Shown in pieces: positions 1-7,251 of a DNA stretch of 46,259 bases. The number at the start of each line of letters is the position of its first letter. The first letter of the stretch is position 1. Both the position numbers and the translations under genes were made by a program. Source of the DNA: an uncultured SAR86 cluster bacterium (GTDB lineage Bacteria > Pseudomonadota > Gammaproteobacteria > Magnimaribacterales > Magnimaribacteraceae); NCBI GenBank assembly GCA_938075195.1, contig CALJGK010000013.1:1-46259 (forward strand), in the 5' to 3' direction. The notes below the pieces were generated by a model. The model searched no databases, was not told where the DNA came from, and worked only from the letters and a program-made list of their open reading frames with translations.

Positions 1-546
1 GCAAATCCAGAAGCAATCTTTTTAGTTCCTATGGGCGATAGACGTAGGCTTGAGAGAAAAGGGATTAAGAATGTAAAAGAATTTCTATGGTGGGATGATA
101 TTGAAATTAAAGGATCAAAATTTACTTTCACCCCCGTACAGCATTGGTCAGCAAGAGGTATTGCGGACAGAAATAAAAGCCTTTGGGGAGGGTGGTTCAT
201 GCAATTAAAAGAAGAGGCCATTTACCATGCAGGAGACACTGGTTATTCCAAAGATTTTATTGAAACAAAAAACCGATTAGGTTCACCTTCTCTTAGTTTA
301 ATACCTGTTGGTGCTTATGCACCTAGGTGGTTTATGAAAACACATCATGTCAATCCACCTGAGGCTATTCAAATTGCTATCGATCTTGAGTCTGAGAAGA
401 ATTTTGGAATGCATTGGGGGACCTTTCAATTAACAGATGAAGAGATCTTAGAGCCGCCCAAATTATTAAAAAAAGCTTTAACAGATAAAGATCTGCCCGA
501 CGAATTTTTTACAATCCTAAAGCCAGGACAGGTTGTAGCACTTTAG
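1..546 (+). CDS. NAPE-PLD-like MBL-fold metal-dependent hydrolase (5' truncated)
   Basis: The reading frame is open from base 1, so the gene begins outside the window; the ATG at 31 is internal. What remains is the C-terminal part of a metallo-beta-lactamase-fold protein like N-acyl-phosphatidylethanolamine phospholipase D. Visible family marks are HWSARG followed by NKSLWGGW, the metal-ligand stretch HAGDTGY, and the late segment THHVNPPEA with GMHWGTF. Family members hydrolyse phosphodiester or related ester bonds using two metal ions; the substrate here cannot be told. The N-terminal HxHxDH metal site would lie upstream and is not seen. Its stop codon overlaps the hemJ stop on the other strand by four bases (TTAG). 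Confidence 0.85.
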   Translation, partial: ANPEAIFLVPMGDRRRLERKGIKNVKEFLWWDDIEIKGSKFTFTPVQHWSARGIADRNKSLWGGWFMQLKEEAIYHAGDTGYSKDFIETKNRLGSPSLSLIPVGAYAPRWFMKTHHVNPPEAIQIAIDLESEKNFGMHWGTFQLTDEEILEPPKLLKKALTDKDLPDEFFTILKPGQVVAL

Positions 547-968
547 AATCTTGGTTGAAATACAACCAAGACAACTATTATTAAAAGTAAAATTGTAGGT
601 AATTCATTTATCACCCTAAAGAACTTCTCTGATTTTTCATTTACATCATTCTCAAACCTCATCCTTAAAAAATTAAGATATATATGAAAAAGCGTCATGC
701 CCATGACAAAAAACATCTTTAGAACCAGCCAAATTTCAGGACCCTTATAGCCTAAAAGCACAATCCCAGATATCCAGACAAAGACAAGTGATGGATTCCC
801 TATGATCTTCAGGAGCTTTGACTCCATAACTTTGAAGGTTTCTGAAGAATCTGAACCTACTTCTTTTGTTGAGTGATATACAAATAATCTTGGCAGATAG
901 AACAATGCGGCCATCCAAGTAATCACAGAAATTATATGTATGGTTTTAAAGATCAGGAAAATGTTCAA
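543..968 (-). CDS. hemJ: protoporphyrinogen IX oxidase HemJ
   Basis: HemJ-family (UPF0093) membrane protein of 141 residues, the usual length, which oxidises protoporphyrinogen IX to protoporphyrin IX in the inner membrane. The first helix carries the hallmark HIISVITW followed by FYLPRLFVYH, with the conserved histidine; the C-terminus has the typical RVINELPT and a last hydrophobic helix ending in QPRF. About four membrane segments are apparent. It is the last gene of the minus-strand run hemCD-hemB-hemE-hemF-hemJ and starts four bases after hemF stops. The start codon is TTG; I see no in-frame ATG nearby. Oxygen-dependent HemY and anaerobic HemG are not present in the window. Confidence 0.92.
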   Translation of the reverse strand: MNIFLIFKTIHIISVITWMAALFYLPRLFVYHSTKEVGSDSSETFKVMESKLLKIIGNPSLVFVWISGIVLLGYKGPEIWLVLKMFFVMGMTLFHIYLNFLRMRFENDVNEKSEKFFRVINELPTILLLIIVVLVVFQPRF

Positions 969-972
969 GTTC

Positions 973-1785
973 CTAATCCCATTTTGCAGTAGGTGGCATT
1001 GACATCAAAATGGCATCAGTATTACCCCCTGTTTTTAACCCAAATGAAGTGCCCCTGTCCCAGATTAAGTTGAACTCAACATAGCGACCTCTTTTGATCA
1101 GTTGTTGATTTTTTTGTTCATCAGTCCAGCTGTCATTCTTCAGATTTCTAATTATGGTGGAGATCCCTTTTAAAGTAGAAAGCCCAACCTCTTGAATAAA
1201 AGAAAAATCTTTATCCCAGTCATTAGTTTCTAGGTGATCTATGAATATTCCTCCTTCACCTCTTGCTTCTGATCTGTGCGGTAAATAAAAATATTCATCA
1301 CAAGCTTTTTTATATTTTTGATAGTAATCAGGGTCAGCTTTATCACAGGCCTCTTTCATACACTGATGGAAGAAATTAACATCATCTTCTGGAACAATTG
1401 TTGGTGTTATATCGCCCCCGCCACCGAACCATGAATCACCGGTTACTATAAATCTTGTATTAAAGTGAAAGGCTGGAACTAAGGGAGAGTGCATATGGGC
1501 AACTAGACTAATGCCACTTGCCCAGTAGTTTGGGGTGTCTTCCGTACCCTTCACTTCGGATTTAAAGTCATTATCAAACTGTCCAGAAACTGTTGAGATG
1601 TTGACCCCTACTTTTTCAAATACATCGCCTTTCATAAGGCTCATCTCACCACCACCATCGAATTTATGATCCCAGTATTTTCTTTCAAATTTTGCGTTAT
1701 CTATATCTTCAAACTCATCACAAAACTTATCCCTTAGTTCTCTGAACCAGCTGGAGGTAAGTGCTTTTTTTTCTTCAATATCCAT
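973..1785 (-). CDS. hemF: oxygen-dependent coproporphyrinogen III oxidase
   Basis: HemF performs oxidative decarboxylation of coproporphyrinogen III to protoporphyrinogen IX, using O2, in the cytoplasm. Family signatures are FHFNTRFI followed by WFGGGGDITP in the middle and YVEFNLIWDRGTSFGLKTGG with ILMSMPP at the C-terminus. The protein has 270 residues, slightly shorter than the roughly 300 of E. coli HemF, mainly because the tail after the final TAKW motif is short. The ATG overlaps the hemE stop by one base (TAATG), so the two are probably translationally coupled. Having the oxygen-requiring enzyme fits an aerobic lifestyle. Confidence 0.96.
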   Translation of the reverse strand: MDIEEKKALTSSWFRELRDKFCDEFEDIDNAKFERKYWDHKFDGGGEMSLMKGDVFEKVGVNISTVSGQFDNDFKSEVKGTEDTPNYWASGISLVAHMHSPLVPAFHFNTRFIVTGDSWFGGGGDITPTIVPEDDVNFFHQCMKEACDKADPDYYQKYKKACDEYFYLPHRSEARGEGGIFIDHLETNDWDKDFSFIQEVGLSTLKGISTIIRNLKNDSWTDEQKNQQLIKRGRYVEFNLIWDRGTSFGLKTGGNTDAILMSMPPTAKWD

Positions 1786-2804
1786 TAGAAATTTTCTCTA
1801 ATTTTAGTAACAAATGCTTTCACATTTTCTTGAGGAGTTGTCTTGAGTACGCCGTGTCCCAAGCCACAGACCCATCCAAGTCTATCGTCAGGCCCTAGAT
1901 CTGCCATATGATTTATAAACTCTTCTAGTTTGGGCAAAAATTGTTCATAGGGAAGGGTAAGAAAATTTTCACTAAAGTTACCCTGAATGAAACCATTGCC
2001 TGTTTGATTGAAATAATCTTTCAGATCGATACTGGAATCTAAACCCATACCTGCTAGCGAAATACCTTCTTGGTTTTTTTTATCAATGATTATGTCGTAA
2101 TTAATGCCGTCTTTTGCGTAATATCCCACTTTGTTTGGAAATTCTTTAGATAACTCATTGAATGTTTTATCTAAATAAATTTTAAAATCTTCATCAGCTA
2201 ACTGATGAGCGGCAGAGTCAAAGATCATCACTATCTCTGCTCCAGCATTTAATTGAAGCTTGATGTTCTCTTTCAGAAGCGGGAGTATCACATTTTCTAA
2301 TAGCCCTACTTGAAAGTTAGATATCGAGATATCGCTCAAGTCTTTGTTAACATTACAGGCATAGGCAATTAAGGTCCACGGACCTCCGACAAAACCTATT
2401 AGAGATTTTTCTTCAGGAAGTCTTTCTATAGTTCTTTCAATTGCCTCTCCTTGAAAATCCATAAAATCTATTGGATTTTGATTGGTCAGGAGACTACCCG
2501 CGTTCTCTTCATCAAGATGGAGACCAAATTGCGGGCCAGGGTTATATGATAAATCCATACCGAGGGCTTCTAGAGGAAACAATATGTCACTGAAGAGTAT
2601 TGCAACATCAAAATCAAATTCATTAATTGGCCCCATGGCCGTTTCTGCAGCAAGTCTTGGCTTTTTACATAGCTCCTCGAATGTGTAATTTTTTTTAAGA
2701 CTTTGATAATGATCATGATATCTGCCTGCTTGCCTCATAAGCCAAATAGGAGGACAAGCCTGAGACTTTCTTTCTAGTGCATTTTTAAATTTTTTATTTG
2801 GCAA
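1785..2804 (-). CDS. hemE: uroporphyrinogen decarboxylase
   Basis: HemE removes the four acetate carboxyls of uroporphyrinogen III to give coproporphyrinogen III. The N-terminal substrate-binding signature PPIWLMRQAGRY is intact, followed by the conserved aspartate segment LFSDILFP and FVGGPWTL; the C-terminal GLGHGVLKTTP is also typical. Length (339 residues) matches the family. The start appears to be TTG, placed by the usual distance to the MRQAGRY motif. It lies six bases downstream of hemB and overlaps hemF by one base, inside an evident hem operon. Confidence 0.96.
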   Translation of the reverse strand: MPNKKFKNALERKSQACPPIWLMRQAGRYHDHYQSLKKNYTFEELCKKPRLAAETAMGPINEFDFDVAILFSDILFPLEALGMDLSYNPGPQFGLHLDEENAGSLLTNQNPIDFMDFQGEAIERTIERLPEEKSLIGFVGGPWTLIAYACNVNKDLSDISISNFQVGLLENVILPLLKENIKLQLNAGAEIVMIFDSAAHQLADEDFKIYLDKTFNELSKEFPNKVGYYAKDGINYDIIIDKKNQEGISLAGMGLDSSIDLKDYFNQTGNGFIQGNFSENFLTLPYEQFLPKLEEFINHMADLGPDDRLGWVCGLGHGVLKTTPQENVKAFVTKIRENF

Positions 2805-2810
2805 GGTAAC

Positions 2811-3806
2811 TTATTGATTTAATTTAGAAGCAACTTCTTTTGCAGCGTAGGTCAATACACAATCAGCTCCTGCTCGCTTAAAACTCAATAATGATTCGAT
2901 TAAAACTTCTTCAGCTAGCCATTCATTTTGAATTGCCGCCTTAAGCATCGCATACTCTCCACTTACTTGGTAAGCGAAAGTAGGAATTTTAAAAGTATCT
3001 TTTACGGATTTAATGACGTCTAGATATGGCATACCAGGTTTTACCATAACAATGTCAGCGCCTTCTTCAATATCCATCCTGACTTCATGCAAGGCTTCAT
3101 CGATATTCGCTACTGACATTTGATAAGTATCTTTGCTGCCGGCTCCTAGGTTAGAGGAGGAACCCACCGCATCTCTGAATGGACCATAAAATTTAGAGCT
3201 ATACTTTGCGGCGTAAGAAAGAATGATGGTATTAAAAAATTCATTTATTTCTAAAGAATCCCTTATCTTTGCAATTCTGCCATCCATCATGTCTGAGGGG
3301 GCAATCATATCTGCACCGGCTTTGGCTAAAGTAAGAGCTTGCTCGGAAAGAATATTCAGGCTTTTATCATTATCAACATAGCCTGTTTTGTCGAGGATTC
3401 CGTCTTGTCCATGAGATGTATAAGGATCAAGCGCTACATCAGCTATGATGGCTAAATCTGAATTCTGTTTTATTTGCCTAATCGCCTCACAGACTAAATT
3501 ATCTTCATTAAGAGATTCAGTTCCTAGTTCATCTTTTTTACTGGGATCAATGACAGGAAATACTGCTACTGCCTGTATTTTACAATCCTGAATTTTTTCT
3601 ATTTCTTCATCGAGGGCATTTAATCCATATCTATTGATTCCAGGTAATGAATTAATCCTCTCAGTCCCGTCTAATCCTTCTTTTACAAAGATAGGCTGGA
3701 TCAAATCATTAACTGTAAGATTATTTTCAGCTACTAGATTTCTTATGGCAGAGGTGAACCTAGTCCGTCTTAATCTTGATTGTGGATATTTTCTCGATAC
3801 GTTCAT
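2811..3806 (-). CDS. hemB: porphobilinogen synthase (5-aminolevulinate dehydratase), Zn-ligand-free type
   Basis: HemB condenses two 5-aminolevulinate molecules to porphobilinogen. Both Schiff-base lysines are visible: K201 in SYAAKY just before FYGPFRDA, and K256 in VMVKPGMP. The three cysteines that bind catalytic zinc in the E. coli enzyme are replaced by A125, D127 and D135 (segment DVALDPYTSHGQD), the pattern of the Pseudomonas-like magnesium-using class. Length (331 residues) is normal. It follows hemCD by 46 bases, which may hold a weak internal promoter, and precedes hemE by six bases. Confidence 0.96.
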   Translation of the reverse strand: MNVSRKYPQSRLRRTRFTSAIRNLVAENNLTVNDLIQPIFVKEGLDGTERINSLPGINRYGLNALDEEIEKIQDCKIQAVAVFPVIDPSKKDELGTESLNEDNLVCEAIRQIKQNSDLAIIADVALDPYTSHGQDGILDKTGYVDNDKSLNILSEQALTLAKAGADMIAPSDMMDGRIAKIRDSLEINEFFNTIILSYAAKYSSKFYGPFRDAVGSSSNLGAGSKDTYQMSVANIDEALHEVRMDIEEGADIVMVKPGMPYLDVIKSVKDTFKIPTFAYQVSGEYAMLKAAIQNEWLAEEVLIESLLSFKRAGADCVLTYAAKEVASKLNQ

Positions 3807-3852
3807 ACTAATTGAAAAAAAATCTAATTATACATTACGCAAAAGGTCTATT

Positions 3853-5352
3853 TTACTTTATCTGATTTGAGATATTTTTAATCCAACTATCGTAGCTCAA
3901 AAAAGCAACGGTATTTTTGGCCTCTTTTTTAATTAACTCAAAGGTTTTTCCTAAACCACAGGCATGATTTTTATTTCTAATCTCGGGATATTTATCAATA
4001 GCTAATTGAAAAGAGCTTGCACTCATCCAGTAAAAATATTCACATTTCTGAAGTCTTGCTGATAACTCAAGTGGTTTTAGTCTATAAGTAGGCAGAAGGT
4101 GCTTAGAGCTATCTTTATTATCGACATGAGTAATCTTATACCATTCTTTTTCTGCAAAAGGGCTCTCTTCAGGTGAGTTATTTTCTCCGAGGCTATCTGA
4201 GGTTCCATTAACCCAATAACCTTTTTTTGCTAGAGATTTCCATGTATCAATCCCACTTGTCCAGATGATATTTGAATCATCTATTAAATCGGGTCCATCT
4301 ACCGTATTAGATCTACTAACGTAAATTCCAGAGTTTTTGATTGATTTAAGGTCTTCATAAGAATCCGCAAGCGGCCTTCTTTCAAAAAAACTTTGTTCCT
4401 GTCTATCAATAGGGTAATAGTTTTCTTTGTTGACTGAATCAAAATAATCTTTATGACTATTGCCAGAAAAGGATCTTACCGAAATATTCTCACCACCCTC
4501 AGTTTCTCCTTTTACCGTCAATAGAGTGCCTGTTTCAAGGACCTCATTGCTGACTCCTATTTTTTGATGACAGCCACCTCCATAAGACTTTAATATAATT
4601 CTTTCAGCCTCTATAGAATCAAATACTGATTCAATTGAAATTCTAGAGATAATACTTTTTATTGCCTCGTCATCTTGCCTAGCCTCAATAGCGAGGCCTC
4701 CTTGGGCGGCTGCACAAGGGTTGTGTGAAAGAGGAAGTACCATCCACTTCAGAGTATCAATCATTTTGAGTAATTCATTCTTTTCATTCAAGAATTCATC
4801 GCTCTTGGTGTCTAGCAGTCTATCAATTGCAGCTTTCGCAATAACAAGACCATCATCCTCGCCTTTTATTAGTTTGTTTAATCTAGTGTGTATATTTCCC
4901 CTGACATCTTTGAAAGAAATTTGCGTTTTAAAAGGCAGGCATAAAGGTAGAAAATTTGATAGATTTCTCTCTCTTCTTGGAGATGAACTTAGTATTGATA
5001 TATTCTCTTTGTCTAAACTGTCTTGTTTTATAAAGATCATGTCCCTCATATCAGCTCTTTCAATAGTTCCCACTATCTCGGTACCTTCCTCTAGATCAAC
5101 AGGCAAATCCTTCCAGGAATGAACTGCAATATCGGCTCTTCCATCGATCAGATCATGTCTAATATCATTGGTAAATACTCCAATATCCGGCATTTTATTA
5201 AGAGGAGTATTTAAATCAGAATCACCCAAAGTAGTTTTGTATTCATGAAGAATCTTAAGATCAGGGAACGCTTCAGAGATTCTTGCAGCCACTAAGTGAG
5301 CTTGAATCCTAGCTAGAGGACTTTTTCTTGAGACTATTTTTATGGATTTCAA
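3853..5352 (-). CDS. hemC: hydroxymethylbilane synthase fused to a divergent uroporphyrinogen-III synthase-like domain
   Basis: Residues 1 to about 300 are HemC: SRKSPLARIQ at the N-terminus, HSWKDLP with catalytic Asp82, the RGNIHTRL substrate-binding segment, NPCAAAQGGLAIEAR, and the dipyrromethane-cofactor Cys261 in YGGGCHQKIG. The protein then continues to residue 499. This tail of about 160 residues has HemD-like traits, such as a YVSR strand at its start and an MSASS segment followed by a CGLGKTFELIKKEA stretch that resembles the HemD GxxTAxxL region, but it is short and divergent. The start is TTG; an in-frame stop upstream without any ATG between excludes a longer form. It is the first gene of the hem operon, divergent from hemA. 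HemC is certain; the HemD assignment is an inference. Confidence 0.88.
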   Translation of the reverse strand: MKSIKIVSRKSPLARIQAHLVAARISEAFPDLKILHEYKTTLGDSDLNTPLNKMPDIGVFTNDIRHDLIDGRADIAVHSWKDLPVDLEEGTEIVGTIERADMRDMIFIKQDSLDKENISILSSSPRRERNLSNFLPLCLPFKTQISFKDVRGNIHTRLNKLIKGEDDGLVIAKAAIDRLLDTKSDEFLNEKNELLKMIDTLKWMVLPLSHNPCAAAQGGLAIEARQDDEAIKSIISRISIESVFDSIEAERIILKSYGGGCHQKIGVSNEVLETGTLLTVKGETEGGENISVRSFSGNSHKDYFDSVNKENYYPIDRQEQSFFERRPLADSYEDLKSIKNSGIYVSRSNTVDGPDLIDDSNIIWTSGIDTWKSLAKKGYWVNGTSDSLGENNSPEESPFAEKEWYKITHVDNKDSSKHLLPTYRLKPLELSARLQKCEYFYWMSASSFQLAIDKYPEIRNKNHACGLGKTFELIKKEAKNTVAFLSYDSWIKNISNQIK

Positions 5353-5412
5353 TTTTAAACTAAATGAGAATACTTCTTAATAACACACTTAAATGCATTT
5401 CGATTTACAATG

Positions 5413-5440
5413 TTGCACGCTCCAACCTCAATTATATAAA
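5413..5440 (+). promoter_or_regulatory. candidate sigma70 promoter of hemA
   Basis: TTGCAC at 5413-5418 and TATAAA at 5435-5440 are separated by 16 bases in the 108-base divergent region between hemCD and hemA. Transcription would begin near 5447, leaving a leader of about 14 bases without a Shine-Dalgarno sequence. The assignment rests on the consensus match only. Confidence 0.5.
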
Positions 5441-5442
5441 CT

Positions 5443-5454
5443 TTTACTAGTAAA
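5443..5454. promoter_or_regulatory. 12-bp perfect palindrome at the hemA start, possible operator
   Basis: TTTACTAGTAAA is a perfect palindrome six bases before the hemA ATG. It overlaps the predicted transcription start and lies within the hemCD upstream region as well. A repressor or regulator bound here could act on both arms of the heme pathway. No known binding-site family is recognised, and a palindrome of this size can arise by chance in AT-rich DNA. Confidence 0.35.
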
Positions 5455-5460
5455 TAATTC

Positions 5461-6711
5461 ATGAACTACAAAAAATTCTTTTCTGATGAGCTCATTTCTT
5501 TAAAATCCCAAGGTCTCTATAGGAAATTTAGAGCAATAAATAGAAACAAATCTAGTTTTCCCAAGGCCACTGAGCGCTTTGAAGGCAATCAAAGAGAAGT
5601 TGAAGTATGGTGTAGCAACGATTACTTAAATCTCAGTCAGCACCCTGAAGTCACTAAGACTTCTATTAATGTGATTAATGAACTCGGAACAGGGTCCGGT
5701 GGGACTAGAAATATTTCTGGAACCTCTACTTATCATGTTGATCTCGAACAACTATTAGCCGATTTACACAAAAAAGAGTCTGCCTTACTTTTCCCTTCAG
5801 CATATACAGCCAACCAATCTACTTTATGGACGCTATGCAAGAATCTGGAAGGGGTGGAAATATTCTCAGATGAACTTAACCATGCCTCATTAATCCAAGG
5901 CATTAAGAATGCAAATGTTGAATGTCATGTGTTTAGACATAATGACACAGAGCACCTTGAAGAGCTTATCAATAACGCCAACGCAGATAGTCCTAAAATT
6001 ATTGTATTTGAATCCCTTTATTCAATGGAAGGTTTAAGATCTCCATTACAGAAAATTATAGAGATAGCAAAAAAATATAATGCCTTGACCTACTTAGATG
6101 AAGTTCATTCAGTGGGACTATATGGTCCTGAAGGCAGGGGTATAACTGCTGAAAAAGGACTAGAGGATGACATAGATATCATTAATGGAACTCTTTCGAA
6201 GGCTTTTGGACAAATGGGTGGTTATGTAGCTGCAAGTGCAGATGTCATCGATTACATCAGAAGCTTTGCTCCGGGTTTTATCTTTACTTCTTCAATGAAT
6301 CCTTCCGTGGCTGCAGCCTCCATCACTAGTATTAAGATAGCTATGGAGTCTGAGGAGCTTAGAGACAATATAAGAATAAACTCAGACCGCATAAGACTTG
6401 GCTTGAGAGATCTTCAAATTCCTTTCCTTGAAAATGATAGTCACATTATTCCAATCCACCTTTATGATCCTAGGGTATGTAAGGAAGCAGCTAATCTTCT
6501 GTTAGAAAAGCATGGAATATATATACAACCTATTTTTCATCCTACTGTTCCGAAAGGAGATGAAAGATTCAGGGTCACCATCACACCAAGACATGAAGCT
6601 AGCGACATCAATCATTTCTTAGATGCCATTGATGATGTGTGGAAAACTATGGGCTTGAAAAGATCAGATGCTGCAAAAGAGGATAAGCCTGCTATCTCTA
6701 GGATTTATTAA
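5461..6711 (+). CDS. hemA: 5-aminolevulinate synthase (Shemin/C4 pathway)
   Basis: PLP-dependent alpha-oxoamine synthase that condenses glycine with succinyl-CoA to 5-aminolevulinate, the first step of C4 heme synthesis. The segment [11 protein letters not shown] (Thr82, Asn84, Ile85) matches the ALAS-specific succinyl-CoA pocket and separates it from BioF, glycine C-acetyltransferase (Kbl) and serine palmitoyltransferase. The PLP lysine is K247 in GTLSKAFG, and [12 protein letters not shown] carries the PLP-contacting Asp and His. Length (416 residues) is normal. It diverges from the hemCD-B-E-F-J operon, which supports a role in heme supply. Gammaproteobacteria mostly make ALA from glutamyl-tRNA, so this enzyme is unexpected in such a gene neighbourhood. 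Confidence 0.93.
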   Translation: MNYKKFFSDELISLKSQGLYRKFRAINRNKSSFPKATERFEGNQREVEVWCSNDYLNLSQHPEVTKTSINVINELGTGSGGTRNISGTSTYHVDLEQLLADLHKKESALLFPSAYTANQSTLWTLCKNLEGVEIFSDELNHASLIQGIKNANVECHVFRHNDTEHLEELINNANADSPKIIVFESLYSMEGLRSPLQKIIEIAKKYNALTYLDEVHSVGLYGPEGRGITAEKGLEDDIDIINGTLSKAFGQMGGYVAASADVIDYIRSFAPGFIFTSSMNPSVAAASITSIKIAMESEELRDNIRINSDRIRLGLRDLQIPFLENDSHIIPIHLYDPRVCKEAANLLLEKHGIYIQPIFHPTVPKGDERFRVTITPRHEASDINHFLDAIDDVWKTMGLKRSDAAKEDKPAISRIY

Positions 6712-7125
6712 TTAGAGATCACCCTCTACTCTGACTTCGCTCTGATTGACGGTGAATTGTTCACCATACCTTGCTTCAAGTTTCTTTTGATTCTCAGCTA
6801 TGACTTCAACAGGGTTGAGATCCAAGGCCATGCAGGCGGTAACCCAGTACCACATCACGTCCCCCAGCTCTCTTTTCATGTGAAAAATATTATCTTCATC
6901 TGCAGGCTTGCCCTGTAGAACCATTTTTTTTACGATCTCTACAAACTCACCAGTCTCGCTCCCCAATCCTAAAGCAGCGGTCAGTAACCGCGAAACATCG
7001 ATAACTGAGTTATCTTGAATACTATCAAGGGATTTTTTTAAATCTTCAATATTTAAACTTGGATCGCTCGTAACTTTTGTTACAAAATCGCAATAAGTTT
7101 CAAAGAATTTTTCAGCATTTTCCAT
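6712..7125 (-). CDS. MazG-like nucleotide pyrophosphohydrolase
   Basis: A small single-domain all-alpha NTP pyrophosphohydrolase of 137 residues. The metal-binding pattern is visible as GSETGEFVE (ExxxE type) followed by RELGDVMWYW (ExxD), and KKLEARYG is a common MazG-family tail. Such proteins hydrolyse (d)NTPs to monophosphates and pyrophosphate; the preferred substrate cannot be read from sequence. It is shorter than the two-domain E. coli MazG and resembles the stand-alone forms also found in phages. Its stop codon directly abuts that of hemA (TAATTA), and it diverges from uvrD across 126 bases. Confidence 0.82.
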   Translation of the reverse strand: MENAEKFFETYCDFVTKVTSDPSLNIEDLKKSLDSIQDNSVIDVSRLLTAALGLGSETGEFVEIVKKMVLQGKPADEDNIFHMKRELGDVMWYWVTACMALDLNPVEVIAENQKKLEARYGEQFTVNQSEVRVEGDL

Positions 7126-7211
7126 GTCTTAATGATACCTAAAGAATTAGAGATTAATAGAGACTTTAAATAATTTCATAAATGACATTTTATTTTATAA
7201 GAATGATCAAT

Positions 7212-7240
7212 AACTCAAGAATGAAAAACGATTCTTAGTT
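7212..7240 (+). promoter_or_regulatory. imperfect hairpin just upstream of uvrD
   Basis: AAGAAT and ATTCTT form a six-bp stem around an eight-base loop, extended by AACT/AGTT with one bulged C. It ends 11 bases before the uvrD GTG start. It could be an operator or an mRNA structure limiting translation. No LexA-type CTG-N10-CAG box was seen here. Confidence 0.4.
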
Positions 7241-7251
7241 AAAATATATCT

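Noticed and set aside
7126-7251. LexA/SOS box before uvrD
   Set aside because: No CTG-N10-CAG type sequence is present; the inverted repeat there has different arms.
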